Source of the DNA: Mesorhizobium sp.
GTDB lineage: Bacteria; Pseudomonadota; Alphaproteobacteria; Rhizobiales; Rhizobiaceae
Length of the DNA: 64,000 bases
Assembly (NCBI GenBank): GCA_004020315.1
Contig: SAQG01000015.1
Coordinates: 32,503 to 96,502, forward strand
Reading direction: 5' to 3'
Of this stretch, positions 44,465 to 53,340 are shown piece by piece; the stretch's first letter is position 1, and each line of letters starts with the position of its first letter. Below the pieces are notes generated by a model. That model ran no database searches, had not been told where the DNA came from, and saw nothing but the letters and a program-made list of their open reading frames with translations. A program made the position numbers and the translations under genes.

Positions 44465-47035
44465 CTAAGATTCCAGCACATCCTTGACGATTGTGGCGAG
44501 TTGCTTGAGCGAAAACGGCTTCGGCAGGAAACCGAAATGCGCGTCTGCCGGCAGGTTCTTGGCGAACGCGTCCTCCGCGTAGCCGGAAACGAAGACGAAT
44601 TTGATGTCCGGCTGCCGCTTGCGCAATTCGCCAAGCAGCGTCGGCCCATCCATTTCCGGCATCACCACATCGGAAACGACAATGTCGACCTTGCCGCCGA
44701 GCGCCTCGAAGATTTCCAGCGCCTCGACGCCCGAGGACGCTTCGTGGACAGTGTAGCCGCGCGACGTCAGCGCCCGCATGCCGCCCATGCGTACGGCATC
44801 TTCGTCTTCGACGAGCAGCACCGTGGCCGAGCCCGACAGATCCTTGGCTGCGTCGGCGATCTTTGCCGGTGCAGCCGGCGCTTCGCCGGGCTCGCCTGCC
44901 TTTCTCGCCTCTGCAATGTAGCGCGGCAGGAAGATGCGGAACACCGATCCCTTGCCGACCTCGGAATCGCAGAAGATGAAGCCGCCTGTCTGCTTGATGA
45001 TGCCATAGACCATGGACAGGCCGAGGCCGGTGCCCTTGCCGACCTCCTTGGTGGTGAAGAAGGGTTCGAAAATCTTCTTGAGCACTTCGGGGGCGATGCC
45101 GCTGCCGGTGTCTTCGACCTCGACCACCACATAATCGGCCGGCGCAAGTTCGCGGTAGGGAAGGCTTTTGCTCTCCTCTGTCGTCACATTCCGGGTGCGC
45201 ACGGTGAGGTCGCCGCCGGTCGGCATCGCATCGCGCGCATTGACCGCCAGATTGACCACCACCTGTTCGAACTGCCCGATGTCGACCTTCACCGGCCACA
45301 GATCGCGGCCATGATCGACCTTCAGCTTGATGTCGTTGCCAACCAGGCGGGCCAGCAGCATCCGGAGATCGGCAAGCACGTCGGTCAGGTTGAGCACCTC
45401 CGGCCGCAGCGTCTGCTTGCGCGAGAAGGCCAGCAGCTGCCGCACCAGCGAGGCGGCCCGGTTGGCGTTCTGCTTGATGTTCATGATGTCCGGGAAGGAC
45501 GGGTCTGATGGGCGGTGGTTGGTCAACAAGAGGTCCGACGCCATGATGATGGCGGTCAGTACATTGTTGAAGTCGTGTGCGATGCCGCCGGCAAGTTGGC
45601 CAACCGCCTGCATCTTTTGGCTTTGCGCCATCTGGCCCTCGAGCGCCTTCTGCTCGGTGGTCTCGACGGCGTAGACGATGGCCGATTCTTCGGCGCCGTC
45701 GCCGGTGCCGTCGGCAACCGCGTTGACGTAGAAGCGCATGTGCCGTTCTTCATTGCCGGGCAGCAGCGTGTCGATCGGTTCGATCTCGGCCTGCCGTTGT
45801 CGCGCTTTTTCGAACGCCGCGGCGAAGGCGGGCCGGTCGCGCTCATGGATCACCGTGTCCAGCCGCACGCGCCGATCGACCGCGTCCCCGTCGACGACGG
45901 AGGAAAACAGCGACAGGAAAGGCGCGTTGGTGCGCAAGATCCGCCCGCTGTTGTCGACAGCCGCTATTGCCATCGGCGTCGAATTAAAGAAGCGGGTGAA
46001 GCGGATCTCGGAGGCGCGCAGATCGGCGGAAGCGTCTTCGCCTTGCGTCCGATTGAGCACGATGGTCCGCGTCGGACCGTTGGCACCCTCGCGGCTGGCC
46101 GAAACCCGATGCATGAAACGCACGGGCAGCGCCTCGCCCTTCACTGTCGTCAGATCGAGATCGATGACCGCATTGCGCGTGGTGCCGGGATCGGCCTTTA
46201 CCGAGCGGACCAGCGCCATGCCGTCGCCGGCGACGATCTCCGAAAGCGTGACTGCACCTGGCGTAAAGCTCGTCAGGTCGATGCCCAGCCACTCCGCAAG
46301 CGTGGCGTTGATGTAGGTGACGCGGCCTTCCTGGTCGGCCGAAAAGAAGCCTGCCGGCGCATGGTCGAGATGGTCGATGGCCTCCTGCAGATCGAGGAAG
46401 AACCGCTCCTGCTCGGCCCGTTCTTCCGAGATGTCGGCGAGTTGCCAGGCGAGCAAGGGCAGCCGCTGGCCCGGGACGCTGAAGGCGCGGGCGCGGACAC
46501 GATACCAGCGCGCGCCCGGCTCAGCGCCGGGTCGAATGGATTGGGCAAGCCGAAACTCCCCGTCGCCGGGCTGGCCGTCGCGCAGGCCGGAGGCGAGCCG
46601 GTATATGGTCACGGAGGCCTCGGGAACATCGGACAGCAACCCTTCCACCGTCTTGAGATCCGCCGCGGAAGCCGCGCCCGTCATGTCGGCATAGGCCCGA
46701 TTGGCGTAGACCACACGACCCTTGGTGTCCGTGACCAGAAGGCCTTGCGACATTGAATCGACGAAGGCTTTCGACAACTCGTCACTCGTCGAACGCGGTG
46801 TGATCTGCACGAAGCCGATGGCGGTGGCGAACAGGAAGCCAACACCGATCATCGCCAGCACGCCAAGCATTCCAAGTAGGAACGGGTCGCCTAGACGTTC
46901 GCGGAAAAGGCCGAAAACGATCGCAGCGCCTGTCAGGACAACGATGAAGACTATGAGCCGGGTGACCGCGCCCGGTCGCGTGTTCTGGTCGACGATCGGT
47001 ACCGGATAGAAATCGCCGCGCGCTTCCTTGGCCAT
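44465..47035 (-). CDS. cckA: Hybrid histidine kinase CckA
   Basis: Protein of 856 residues: two membrane helices (about 25-75), PAS-like sensor domains (about 85-440), HisKA with HDF motif GGIAHDFNNVLTAI, HATPase (VVNLAVNARDAMPTGG, EDTGSGIAPEVL, GKGTGLGLSMVYG), and a C-terminal receiver with phospho-Asp in DIVVSDVVMPEMDG. This is the CckA architecture: it sends phosphate through ChpT to CtrA and controls the cell cycle, and its receiver lets it act as phosphatase. GGGGG precedes the ATG. Neighbours cckA, FliO-like and dksA match other Rhizobiales. Confidence 0.95.
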   Translation of the reverse strand: MAKEARGDFYPVPIVDQNTRPGAVTRLIVFIVVLTGAAIVFGLFRERLGDPFLLGMLGVLAMIGVGFLFATAIGFVQITPRSTSDELSKAFVDSMSQGLLVTDTKGRVVYANRAYADMTGAASAADLKTVEGLLSDVPEASVTIYRLASGLRDGQPGDGEFRLAQSIRPGAEPGARWYRVRARAFSVPGQRLPLLAWQLADISEERAEQERFFLDLQEAIDHLDHAPAGFFSADQEGRVTYINATLAEWLGIDLTSFTPGAVTLSEIVAGDGMALVRSVKADPGTTRNAVIDLDLTTVKGEALPVRFMHRVSASREGANGPTRTIVLNRTQGEDASADLRASEIRFTRFFNSTPMAIAAVDNSGRILRTNAPFLSLFSSVVDGDAVDRRVRLDTVIHERDRPAFAAAFEKARQRQAEIEPIDTLLPGNEERHMRFYVNAVADGTGDGAEESAIVYAVETTEQKALEGQMAQSQKMQAVGQLAGGIAHDFNNVLTAIIMASDLLLTNHRPSDPSFPDIMNIKQNANRAASLVRQLLAFSRKQTLRPEVLNLTDVLADLRMLLARLVGNDIKLKVDHGRDLWPVKVDIGQFEQVVVNLAVNARDAMPTGGDLTVRTRNVTTEESKSLPYRELAPADYVVVEVEDTGSGIAPEVLKKIFEPFFTTKEVGKGTGLGLSMVYGIIKQTGGFIFCDSEVGKGSVFRIFLPRYIAEARKAGEPGEAPAAPAKIADAAKDLSGSATVLLVEDEDAVRMGGMRALTSRGYTVHEASSGVEALEIFEALGGKVDIVVSDVVMPEMDGPTLLGELRKRQPDIKFVFVSGYAEDAFAKNLPADAHFGFLPKPFSLKQLATIVKDVLES

Positions 47036-47149
47036 GTGCCCCCTGCTCGTGAATTCCGGTACTTGCCCCTGCCCGGTTGAATCACATTCTCAGGGCCCGG
47101 AAAAGGCCTTGGCGGCAAATGTCCGCTAAAAACGACACCCGTACGGCGC

Positions 47150-47302
47150 CTGGTGCGGTGAATCCGAAGTTCGTATCGCCTCGGTGCGACGCCGAGCGAA
47201 TTTCGGATTCATCACACCAGCAACTTGCTGAAAAATCCAGCGTGGTGGATTTGAAGTTCCGGAACGCTGACACCCTCCACGTAGGAACTTCAAATCCACC
47301 AC
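47150..47302. repeat. Adjacent P4 and P3 palindromes upstream of cckA
   Basis: P4 (47150-47220): arms CTGGTGCGGTGAATCCGAA and its reverse ending TTCGGATTCATCACACCAG. P3 (47242-47302): arms GTGGTGGATTTGAAGTTCC and GGAACTTCAAATCCACCAC, a perfect 19-base stem. Both families recur at 49.46-49.72 kb. They fill much of the 372-base gap between cckA and the FliO-like gene; no gene is seen in the rest. Confidence 0.85.
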
Positions 47303-47407
47303 ATTGGTGTTTTCAAGCTGTTCACGAAGCGCGAAAGGTAACTTGCAGTCGCGTGCCGCAACAGTCTAGTGTCGCGTCTTCTTCGAAAGCTGATTTTGGG
47401 GGCACCA

Positions 47408-48160
47408 ATGCTGCAGTGGCTGGATAGCGTGGCGGGTCCTGGTTATGCCGCGGCACTCCTGTGGACGGTTGTCGCGCTTGTCCTTCTGATCATCGTTCTC
47501 CTCATCATCAAGCTGGTCCGCAATCTGACCTTTGGGACATTCGTTGCCGGCGGCAGGAACCGCAAGACGCGGCTGGCCGTCATGGACGCCACCGCTGTCG
47601 ACAGTCACCGCCGGTTGGTGCTGGTGCGCCGCGACGACATCGAGCACCTGCTGCTGATCGGAGGCCCGACCGACGTCGTCGTCGAACGTGACATCAGGCT
47701 GTCGGCGCTGCGCCGTCCTGCACTGACCGGAGATGGCGGCGGCCATCAGCCGGGACCCCGGCCGCGCGCGCCTGAATCGGCTCCTGCGCCGACGAGGCAA
47801 GCACCGCCTCCGCAGCCGGTAAGCGCGGCCCCAACGCCTGTCCGGCCCCATCAGCCCGCACCGGCGCCAGCGCCGAAGCCAGCAGCGCAAAGCCATCAAT
47901 CGGCGACCATCACGCCGCTGCCCGCCTACGCCAATGCCGTTCGGCACGCGCCGTCGCCAGCAAGACAGGATTCCCCGGCAAAGCAGGATTCCCCGGCAAA
48001 GCAGGATTCCATTGACGATACGCTGATGAGGGAGCTCGAGGTGTCGTTTGATGACCCGCACCCCGCCAAGCCGGAGAGCAAGCCGGTGGCAAAAGCGCCG
48101 TCGTCTCTCGATGACGAGATGACGAAGCTTCTTGGCGAGTTGTCCAGCCAGAAAAGATAA
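47408..48160 (+). CDS. FliO-like membrane protein with Pro/Ala-rich linker
   Basis: Protein of 250 residues, ATG at 47408 with GGGG upstream. One membrane helix (ALLWTVVALVLLIIVLLIIK) is followed by a small beta domain RLAVMDATAVDSHRRLVLVR, the FliO flagellar-export fold. The rest is a long Pro/Ala-rich region and a C-terminal helix. An 18-base tandem repeat (47966-48010, 2.5 copies) encodes QDSPAK units. It is commonly annotated FliO, but it lies outside any flagellar cluster, so that role is uncertain. Confidence 0.7.
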   Translation: MLQWLDSVAGPGYAAALLWTVVALVLLIIVLLIIKLVRNLTFGTFVAGGRNRKTRLAVMDATAVDSHRRLVLVRRDDIEHLLLIGGPTDVVVERDIRLSALRRPALTGDGGGHQPGPRPRAPESAPAPTRQAPPPQPVSAAPTPVRPHQPAPAPAPKPAAQSHQSATITPLPAYANAVRHAPSPARQDSPAKQDSPAKQDSIDDTLMRELEVSFDDPHPAKPESKPVAKAPSSLDDEMTKLLGELSSQKR

Positions 48161-48192
48161 CCGGCCAGAAACCGGGCCAGCGAACAGCCAAC

Positions 48193-48217
48193 AAAAAAAT
48201 GGCCGGAGACCGGCCAT
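48193..48217 (-). terminator. Rho-independent terminator of dksA
   Basis: On the minus strand, ATGGCCGG-TCT-CCGGCCAT is followed by seven T residues. It lies 42 bases after the dksA stop, between the two convergent genes, and can end dksA transcription. Confidence 0.85.
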
Positions 48218-48258
48218 GGCAAATTCGCTATTGGCTACTTTTAGGCGCTTCGCTGTGC

Positions 48259-48675
48259 TCAGTCGTCGCGGTAGACCTTCTCGCGGCGCTCGTGGCGCTC
48301 CTGCGCCTCGATCGACAAGGTTGCGATCGGACGCGCATCGAGCCGCTTCAGCGCGATGGGTTCGCCGGTTTCCTCGCAATAACCATAAGTGCCTTCATCA
48401 ATGCGCTGAAGCGCAGAATCGATCTTTGAAATGAGTTTTCGCTGGCGATCGCGGGCGCGAAGTTCGATGGCGCGGTCGGTTTCCGAAGAGGCACGATCGG
48501 CGAGATCGGGGTGGTTGGCGTTTTCCTGCTGCAGGATTTCGAGAGTTTCGCGCGCTTCGCGCAGTATGTCGTTCTTCCAGGTGACGAGCTTCAGGCGAAA
48601 GTAGGATTTCTGCCGCTCGTTCATGAACGGCTCGTCTTCGGAGGGTACGTAATCGGCGGTAACGATGTCGTTCAT
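48259..48675 (-). CDS. dksA: RNA polymerase-binding DksA, cysteine-poor type
   Basis: Protein of 138 residues (MNDIVTADYVPSEDEPFMNE). The coiled coil with acidic tip is seen around DLADRASSETDRAIELRARD. The zinc-finger region reads GYCEETGEPIALKRLDARPI then ATLSIEAQERHERREKV: only one of four cysteines remains (C-x2-T, S-x2-A). Such C-poor DksA proteins are known in alphaproteobacteria and work without zinc. It binds the RNA polymerase secondary channel and helps ppGpp control rRNA and amino-acid genes. Start ATG 48675; the open frame upstream is not conserved. Confidence 0.9.
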   Translation of the reverse strand: MNDIVTADYVPSEDEPFMNERQKSYFRLKLVTWKNDILREARETLEILQQENANHPDLADRASSETDRAIELRARDRQRKLISKIDSALQRIDEGTYGYCEETGEPIALKRLDARPIATLSIEAQERHERREKVYRDD

Positions 48676-48939
48676 TCGACTCACCCAAACAGCCCCAATT
48701 TTGGCGCCTATATATTCGCGGACCGAATGCGGCACAAGCGCAATCGACGACAGTTTCACGCAATTGTTAATGTCGGGCAAAATCGTATGGGCCGCATCAT
48801 TCGCATGAAGGGCGCGACCGAATTCGCGTATGATTCGTTGGGTTTGAAGGGTGCCGGCCATTGTGCGCAAGGCCTTTCTCATGGCTAATCGTGCAGCGCC
48901 TTTTGACGAGTTTCGGTGTTTGGCACAAGCGAGGGGCCG

Positions 48940-49443
48940 GTGAGCAAGCTGTATCTGTTGAGGCATGCCAAGGCCGGATGGGCCCTGCCGGGCATGCGCG
49001 ATTTCGATCGTCCGCTCGACGCATCCGGGATCGCCGATGCCGAAACGATGGGTGCGGCCATGCGGGCCCGCAGTTACATTCCCGACCTCACCCTTTGCTC
49101 CAACGCAAAGCGAGCGCGACAAACGCTGGAGGGTCTGGCCGGTCATACCGATACAGGCCGGGTCCTGTTCCTGGACACGCTCTACAGCGAGGATGCCGCC
49201 GGCTATCTCAACCTCATCCGCGGCAATGGCGGGCCCGGCTCGCTGCTCATCGTCGGCCACAACCCGATGACGGAAGATCTCACTATCGCGCTTTCCGGAG
49301 ACGGCGACGAGGCTGCGAGGGGAATGCTGAACCACGGCTTCCCGACCTCCGGCCTTGCGGTCGTCCGTTTTCCAGGCAGTCTTGCCAACGCCGCGCAAGG
49401 CACCGGCTATCTCGAAGCCTTCGTGACGCCGGCCGATCTCTGA
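48940..49443 (+). CDS. SixA-like histidine phosphatase
   Basis: Protein of 167 residues, GTG start at 48940 with GAGGGG upstream (MSKLYLLRHAKAGWALPGMR). The RHA motif LRHAKA holds the phospho-accepting His, and the second His is in LLIVGHNPMTEDL. Like SixA it may dephosphorylate Hpt domains or PTS components; the target is unknown. It is divergent from dksA. Confidence 0.85.
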   Translation: MSKLYLLRHAKAGWALPGMRDFDRPLDASGIADAETMGAAMRARSYIPDLTLCSNAKRARQTLEGLAGHTDTGRVLFLDTLYSEDAAGYLNLIRGNGGPGSLLIVGHNPMTEDLTIALSGDGDEAARGMLNHGFPTSGLAVVRFPGSLANAAQGTGYLEAFVTPADL

Positions 49444-49457
49444 GGCCATTTCAACCT

Positions 49458-49715
49458 AGCGTAGTGAATTTGAAGTTCCCGCCACTTCAATGGCATCAGC
49501 GTTCAGGAACTTCAAATCCGAAAGCACACTACAGCGCCGCGCGTCCTCTTGGACGCGCAAAGGACGCTGTAGAACTCAATTTTGCGCATGATCTTTTCCG
49601 AACCTATGGTTCGGGTTCATGCGCAAATTCAATGGTTTGCTAGTGTGGCTTAGAATCCGAAATTCGCTCACTGCGCTGCTCCAAGGTACTGCGAATTTCG
49701 GATTCGCCACACTAG
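49458..49715. repeat. Run of four palindromic elements (P3, P2, P1, P4)
   Basis: P3 (49458-49532): GTAGTGAATTTGAAGTTCC with reverse GGAACTTCAAATCCGAAAGC. P2 (49529-49572): CTACAGCG/CGCTGTAG arms with inner GCGTCC/GGACGC. P1 (49584-49624): GCGCATGA/TCATGCGC. P4 (49640-49715): CTAGTGTGGCTTAGAATCCG with reverse CGGATTCGCCACACTAG. Members recur elsewhere in the window. They fill the 319-base gap between the SixA-like and ycjX genes. Confidence 0.88.
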
Positions 49716-49762
49716 GCGGCAGCGTCTATATCGGGCGTACCGAAGCCCCGAGAGATCGCATT

Positions 49763-51277
49763 TTGGCATCATCACTGACCACTTTCACCGACGAGGCGAA
49801 GATTGCCCTGGATACGCTGTCAGGGCGCGCTACCGGGCTTTTTTCGCCATCGCTGCGGCTGGGTGTTACTGGCCTTTCCCGCGCCGGCAAGACGGTGTTC
49901 ATCTCTGCCTTTGTCCACAATCTGATCCACGGCGGGCGCTTGCCGCTGTTCGAAGCACAAAAATCGGGACGCATCGCCCGCGCCTTCCTCGAAGAGCAAC
50001 CGGACGACGCCGTCCCGCGGTTCCAGTACGAGGATCATATCGCCGCCCTGGTCAACGACCGCCTGTGGCCGGATTCGACACGTGCCATTTCCGAGCTGAG
50101 GCTCACCATCGAATATGAATCTGCCTCCGGCTGGAGCCGCATGTTTTCATCAGGCAGATTGTCGGTCGATATCGTAGACTATCCCGGCGAATGGCTGCTC
50201 GACCTGCCGCTGCTCGGCAAATCCTACGCTGATTTCTCACGCGAGGCCTTCGACATGGCCGTGCTGCCTGTGCGCCGCGACCTTTCGCAGGAATGGCGCG
50301 CGCTCTCCGCCGCAGTCGACCCGAATGCGGACGCCGATGAGATGACGGCGCGACGCCTCGCCGAGAGCTTCGCCGCTTATCTTAAGGCATGCAAGCTCGA
50401 TGAGCGGGCGCTTTCAACCCTGCCACCCGGCCGTTTCCTGATGCCCGGCGATCTTGAGGGCTCACCGGCGCTGACCTTCGCCCCCTTGCCGGGCCTGAGC
50501 GACCGGCGGGCGCGTTCCGGGTCGCTTCAGGCGATGATGGAGCGGCGCTACGAGGCCTACAAGACATATGTCGTAAAGCCGTTCTTCCGGGAGCACATCA
50601 CGCGCCTCGACCGTCAGATCGTTGTGATAGACGCCTTGCAGGCCTTGAATGCGGGTCCCGGCGCGATGGCCGATCTCGAACGTGCGGTGACCGAAATCCT
50701 CGCCTGTTTCCGCCCCGGCCGCGGCAATTTCCTGACCGACTTTTTTTCAAGGCGCATCGACCGCATATTGGTGGCGGCGACGAAGGCGGACCATCTTCAT
50801 CACGAAAGCCATGACCGGCTGCAGGCGATCGTGCGGCGGCTCGCCGACCGGGCCGTGGCGCGGGCGAATTTCACCGGCGCCGATGTCGATGTGGTCGCCC
50901 TTGCCGCCGTCCGAGCGACCCGGGAAGGTACGGTCAAGCAAGGCCGTGAAACGCTGCCGGTCATCATCGGCACACCGTTAAAAGGTGAAAAGATCAACGG
51001 CGAAACATTTGACGGAAGAACCGAAACAGCCATATTTCCCGGCGACTTACCGGAGAAAATTGATACGGTGTTCGATGTCTCTGGACCAGACCATCGGCAG
51101 AACCCAGGCCATCGGCAAAGCCCAGACCATCGACAAAGCAATGGGGACCCGGCGATCCGTTTCGTGCGCTTTCGCCCGCCAAAGCTCGAACGCACGGCTG
51201 ACGGCGTCACGCTGTCGCTGCCGCATATCAGGCTCGACCGCGCCCTGCAGTTCCTGATCGGAGATCATCTGGCATGA
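49763..51277 (+). CDS. ycjX: YcjX-family P-loop protein (DUF463)
   Basis: GTPase-like protein of about 504 residues. The P-loop is GVTGLSRAGKTVFISAF. Other features are VDIVDYPGEWLLDLPLLGKS (switch 2-like DYPGEW) and LILACFRPGRGN-type text. The likely start is TTG 49763 with GAGAG upstream; the only in-frame ATG (49619) lies within a palindromic repeat, so its product would start with repeat-encoded residues. The family is stress-linked in enterobacteria with unknown biochemical role. It overlaps the YcjF-like gene by four bases. Confidence 0.85.
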   Translation: MASSLTTFTDEAKIALDTLSGRATGLFSPSLRLGVTGLSRAGKTVFISAFVHNLIHGGRLPLFEAQKSGRIARAFLEEQPDDAVPRFQYEDHIAALVNDRLWPDSTRAISELRLTIEYESASGWSRMFSSGRLSVDIVDYPGEWLLDLPLLGKSYADFSREAFDMAVLPVRRDLSQEWRALSAAVDPNADADEMTARRLAESFAAYLKACKLDERALSTLPPGRFLMPGDLEGSPALTFAPLPGLSDRRARSGSLQAMMERRYEAYKTYVVKPFFREHITRLDRQIVVIDALQALNAGPGAMADLERAVTEILACFRPGRGNFLTDFFSRRIDRILVAATKADHLHHESHDRLQAIVRRLADRAVARANFTGADVDVVALAAVRATREGTVKQGRETLPVIIGTPLKGEKINGETFDGRTETAIFPGDLPEKIDTVFDVSGPDHRQNPGHRQSPDHRQSNGDPAIRFVRFRPPKLERTADGVTLSLPHIRLDRALQFLIGDHLA

Positions 51278-52362
51278 CCACGCCCCGCAAGCCGGCGGCA
51301 TTTCGCATCGAGCCGGAAGCCCCGCCAAAGGAACGGGCAGCCTTGCGCCAGCCCGACGCTCCATCGGCCAGAAAGCCGCGCACCGTGAAGGCTGATCTTG
51401 CCATCGTTACTCCGGCGGAGATCGACATTTTCGACGAGCCGGACATCATCGCCGCCGAACCGCCGCCGGCGACCGCGCCACGGAAGCGTTCGATGTTTGG
51501 CAGTCTATTCTTCGGCGCATTGGGCGTTCTGGTTTCGCTGGCCCTTGGCCTTTGGACCGACCAGCTGATTGGCGATCTGTTCGTGCGTGCCGAATGGCTG
51601 GGCTGGCTGGCCGCCGGGATGGCCGTAATCGCGCTGCTGGCGCTTCTGGTCATCCTTGCCCGCGAGTTCCTGGCGATCGCCCGCCTCGCCGAGGTCGAAA
51701 AACTGCAGAAGCGGGCGCTCGACGCCATCGCCCGCGACGATCCGAAAGCCGCACGTGCCGTTGTCGACGAACTCTCGGCCTTTGTCGCGGCCAAGCCCGA
51801 AACCGCGGCCGGCAGACGCGCGTTGGCAGACCTGCGCGACGAGATCATCGACGGTGGCAATCTGGTGCGCCTGGCCGAGACCGAAATCCTCGGGCCCCTC
51901 GATGCGCGCGCCAAGGTGATGATCCTCGAAGCAGCGAAGCGTGTGTCGCTGGTGACGGCGGTCAGCCCTCGCGCTCTGGTCGACGTTGCCTATGTCGTGT
52001 TCGAGGCCGGCCGGCTGATTCGCCGCCTGTCGGAACTTTATGGCGGCCGGCCGGGCACGCTGGGGTTCTTCCGGCTAGCGCGCAGCGTTCTCGCTCATCT
52101 GGCGGTGACCGGCTCGATCGCCGTCGGCGACAGTTTCGTTCAGCAGATTGTCGGCCATGGCCTCGCCGCGCGGCTCTCGGCAAAGCTTGGCGAAGGGATT
52201 GTCAACGGCATGATGACGGCGCGCATCGGCATTGCTGCGATGGAGACCGCAAGGCCCCTGCCGTTCAGCGCCACGAGGCGGCCCGGCATGGGCGATTTCC
52301 TGTCCGCGCTGACATCATTTGCAACCAAAAAGCAGAAGGAAACATCCGCTTCCGAAACATGA
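51274..52362 (+). CDS. ycjF: YcjF-like membrane protein (TIGR01620/DUF697)
   Basis: Protein of 362 residues. The N-terminal 70 residues are Pro/Lys-rich and cytoplasmic, followed by two membrane helices (FGSLFFGALGVLVSLALGLW and GWLAAGMAVIALLALLVILA). The C-terminal DUF697 domain includes ARSVLAHLAVTGSIAVGDSF. ATGA overlap with ycjX shows translational coupling, and the pair is conserved across proteobacteria. The function is unknown; an envelope role is inferred. Confidence 0.85.
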   Translation: MTTPRKPAAFRIEPEAPPKERAALRQPDAPSARKPRTVKADLAIVTPAEIDIFDEPDIIAAEPPPATAPRKRSMFGSLFFGALGVLVSLALGLWTDQLIGDLFVRAEWLGWLAAGMAVIALLALLVILAREFLAIARLAEVEKLQKRALDAIARDDPKAARAVVDELSAFVAAKPETAAGRRALADLRDEIIDGGNLVRLAETEILGPLDARAKVMILEAAKRVSLVTAVSPRALVDVAYVVFEAGRLIRRLSELYGGRPGTLGFFRLARSVLAHLAVTGSIAVGDSFVQQIVGHGLAARLSAKLGEGIVNGMMTARIGIAAMETARPLPFSATRRPGMGDFLSALTSFATKKQKETSASET

Positions 52363-52368
52363 CACTGC

Positions 52369-52471
52369 CTCCAGCGCCGCACGTCCTAGTGGGCGCGCCA
52401 AGGGACGCTGCAGCACTTTGGTTTTGCGCATGATCCAGCGCAAATCGCTTCCGATCTTCGGGGTCATGCGC
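52369..52471. repeat. P2-P1 palindrome pair
   Basis: P2 (52369-52413): CAGCGCCGCACGTCC and GGACGCTGCAG. P1 (52426-52471): GCGCATGATCC and GGGTCATGCGC. They have the same order and similar spacing (12-15 bases) as in the 49.5 kb run. Confidence 0.85.
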
Positions 52472-52551
52472 AAGCGGTGACGAAGCATTAACCAATCTTG
52501 TTCATGGTCGGACGGGTTCCAAACCAGTCTCTTTGTTGCCGGGTGTCGTCG

Positions 52552-53106
52552 ATGAAAAGCGTGATCTTGTCTAGCGTCCTGCCCATGGCAGTCGTGGTTT
52601 CAACAACTGCCGGCATGGCCGAAAAGACCTTTGCAGCAGAACGGGACAAGAAGTTCTTTCAATCGGTGAAAGGCGAATGGGTCGGCCCGGGAGAAATCGT
52701 CGCCGGCAAATACAAGGGCACGAAATTCACCTGCAATTTCACCGGCTCGACACCTGACGGCAAGATCGGCATGTCGCTCGACGGCGGTTGCCGGGTCGGC
52801 ATGTTCACCCAGCAGATGTCGGCAACGATCCAGCACAAGGGCCGCGAGGGTTACAAGGGCAGCTTCATGGGCGGTGCCGCCGGTTCCGGTCTCGACATTA
52901 TCGGCGGCAACGTGGTCAGCGCCAATAAGGTCGTCTTCACCATCAACCGCAACCAGTTGCGCGGCGTCATGCAGGCTCTTGTCCCCAACGACAATTCGAT
53001 GACAGTGACGGTTGCTGTGCGCGTCGACCAGCAATTGGTGCCGGTCATCGGCATGAAGCTGAAGCGAGTCGATACGCTCGAAGTCGGCTCCATCGCGCCG
53101 AACTGA
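52552..53106 (+). CDS. Putative exported protein of unknown function
   Basis: Protein of 184 residues with a signal peptide (MKSVILSSVLPMAVVVSTTA, cleavage near TFA-AE). The mature part begins KFFQSVKGEWVGPGEIVAGK, with two cysteines (TCNFTGS, GGCRVGM). It is beta-rich and resembles rhizobial conserved exported proteins without assigned function. The SD is weak. Stands alone between repeat elements. Confidence 0.75.
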   Translation: MKSVILSSVLPMAVVVSTTAGMAEKTFAAERDKKFFQSVKGEWVGPGEIVAGKYKGTKFTCNFTGSTPDGKIGMSLDGGCRVGMFTQQMSATIQHKGREGYKGSFMGGAAGSGLDIIGGNVVSANKVVFTINRNQLRGVMQALVPNDNSMTVTVAVRVDQQLVPVIGMKLKRVDTLEVGSIAPN

Positions 53107-53115
53107 GCAATCAGT

Positions 53116-53175
53116 TGCGCGTCCAAGTGGACGTGTGGCGCTAAAAAAAGCGGCAGCCACGGCCACCGCTTCTTT
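53116..53175. terminator. P2 fragment followed by terminator-like hairpin
   Basis: 53116-53142 is a truncated P2 copy (GCGTCC...GGACG). Next, AAAAAAAGCGG (53143-53153) and CCGCTTCTTTT (53165-53175) form a hairpin with A-run and T-rich sides, able to stop transcription in both directions. Confidence 0.55.
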
Positions 53176-53195
53176 TGCAAAACTCAAATCGAATC

Positions 53196-53330
53196 TCAGG
53201 CCTTGATGGCGGCAGTCAGCTCGTCATAGGCCTTGCAGGCCTCGTCTGCCGTTGTAGCGCCCTGATACTTGGTTGTGACCGCCTGGACCTTGGCGGTGAG
53301 ATCGGCTGCCTTGGCCCGATTGCTGCAACA
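53196..53330 (-). pseudogene. 3' remnant of a small gene
   Basis: The minus strand reads CSNRAKAADLTAKVQAVTTK and ends CKAYDELTAAIKA-stop, with good codon usage, but a TAA lies five codons upstream of the first quoted residue and no start is available. It looks like the C-terminal part of a small helical (probably exported) protein that lost its 5' end. Upstream is an inverted repeat (53341-53369). Confidence 0.4.
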
Positions 53331-53340
53331 CGCAACTTAG

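Noticed and set aside
48676..49449. N-terminal extension of dksA up to 49449
   Set aside because: The frame stays open by chance; the normal DksA start is at 48675 and the extension runs antisense to the SixA-like gene.
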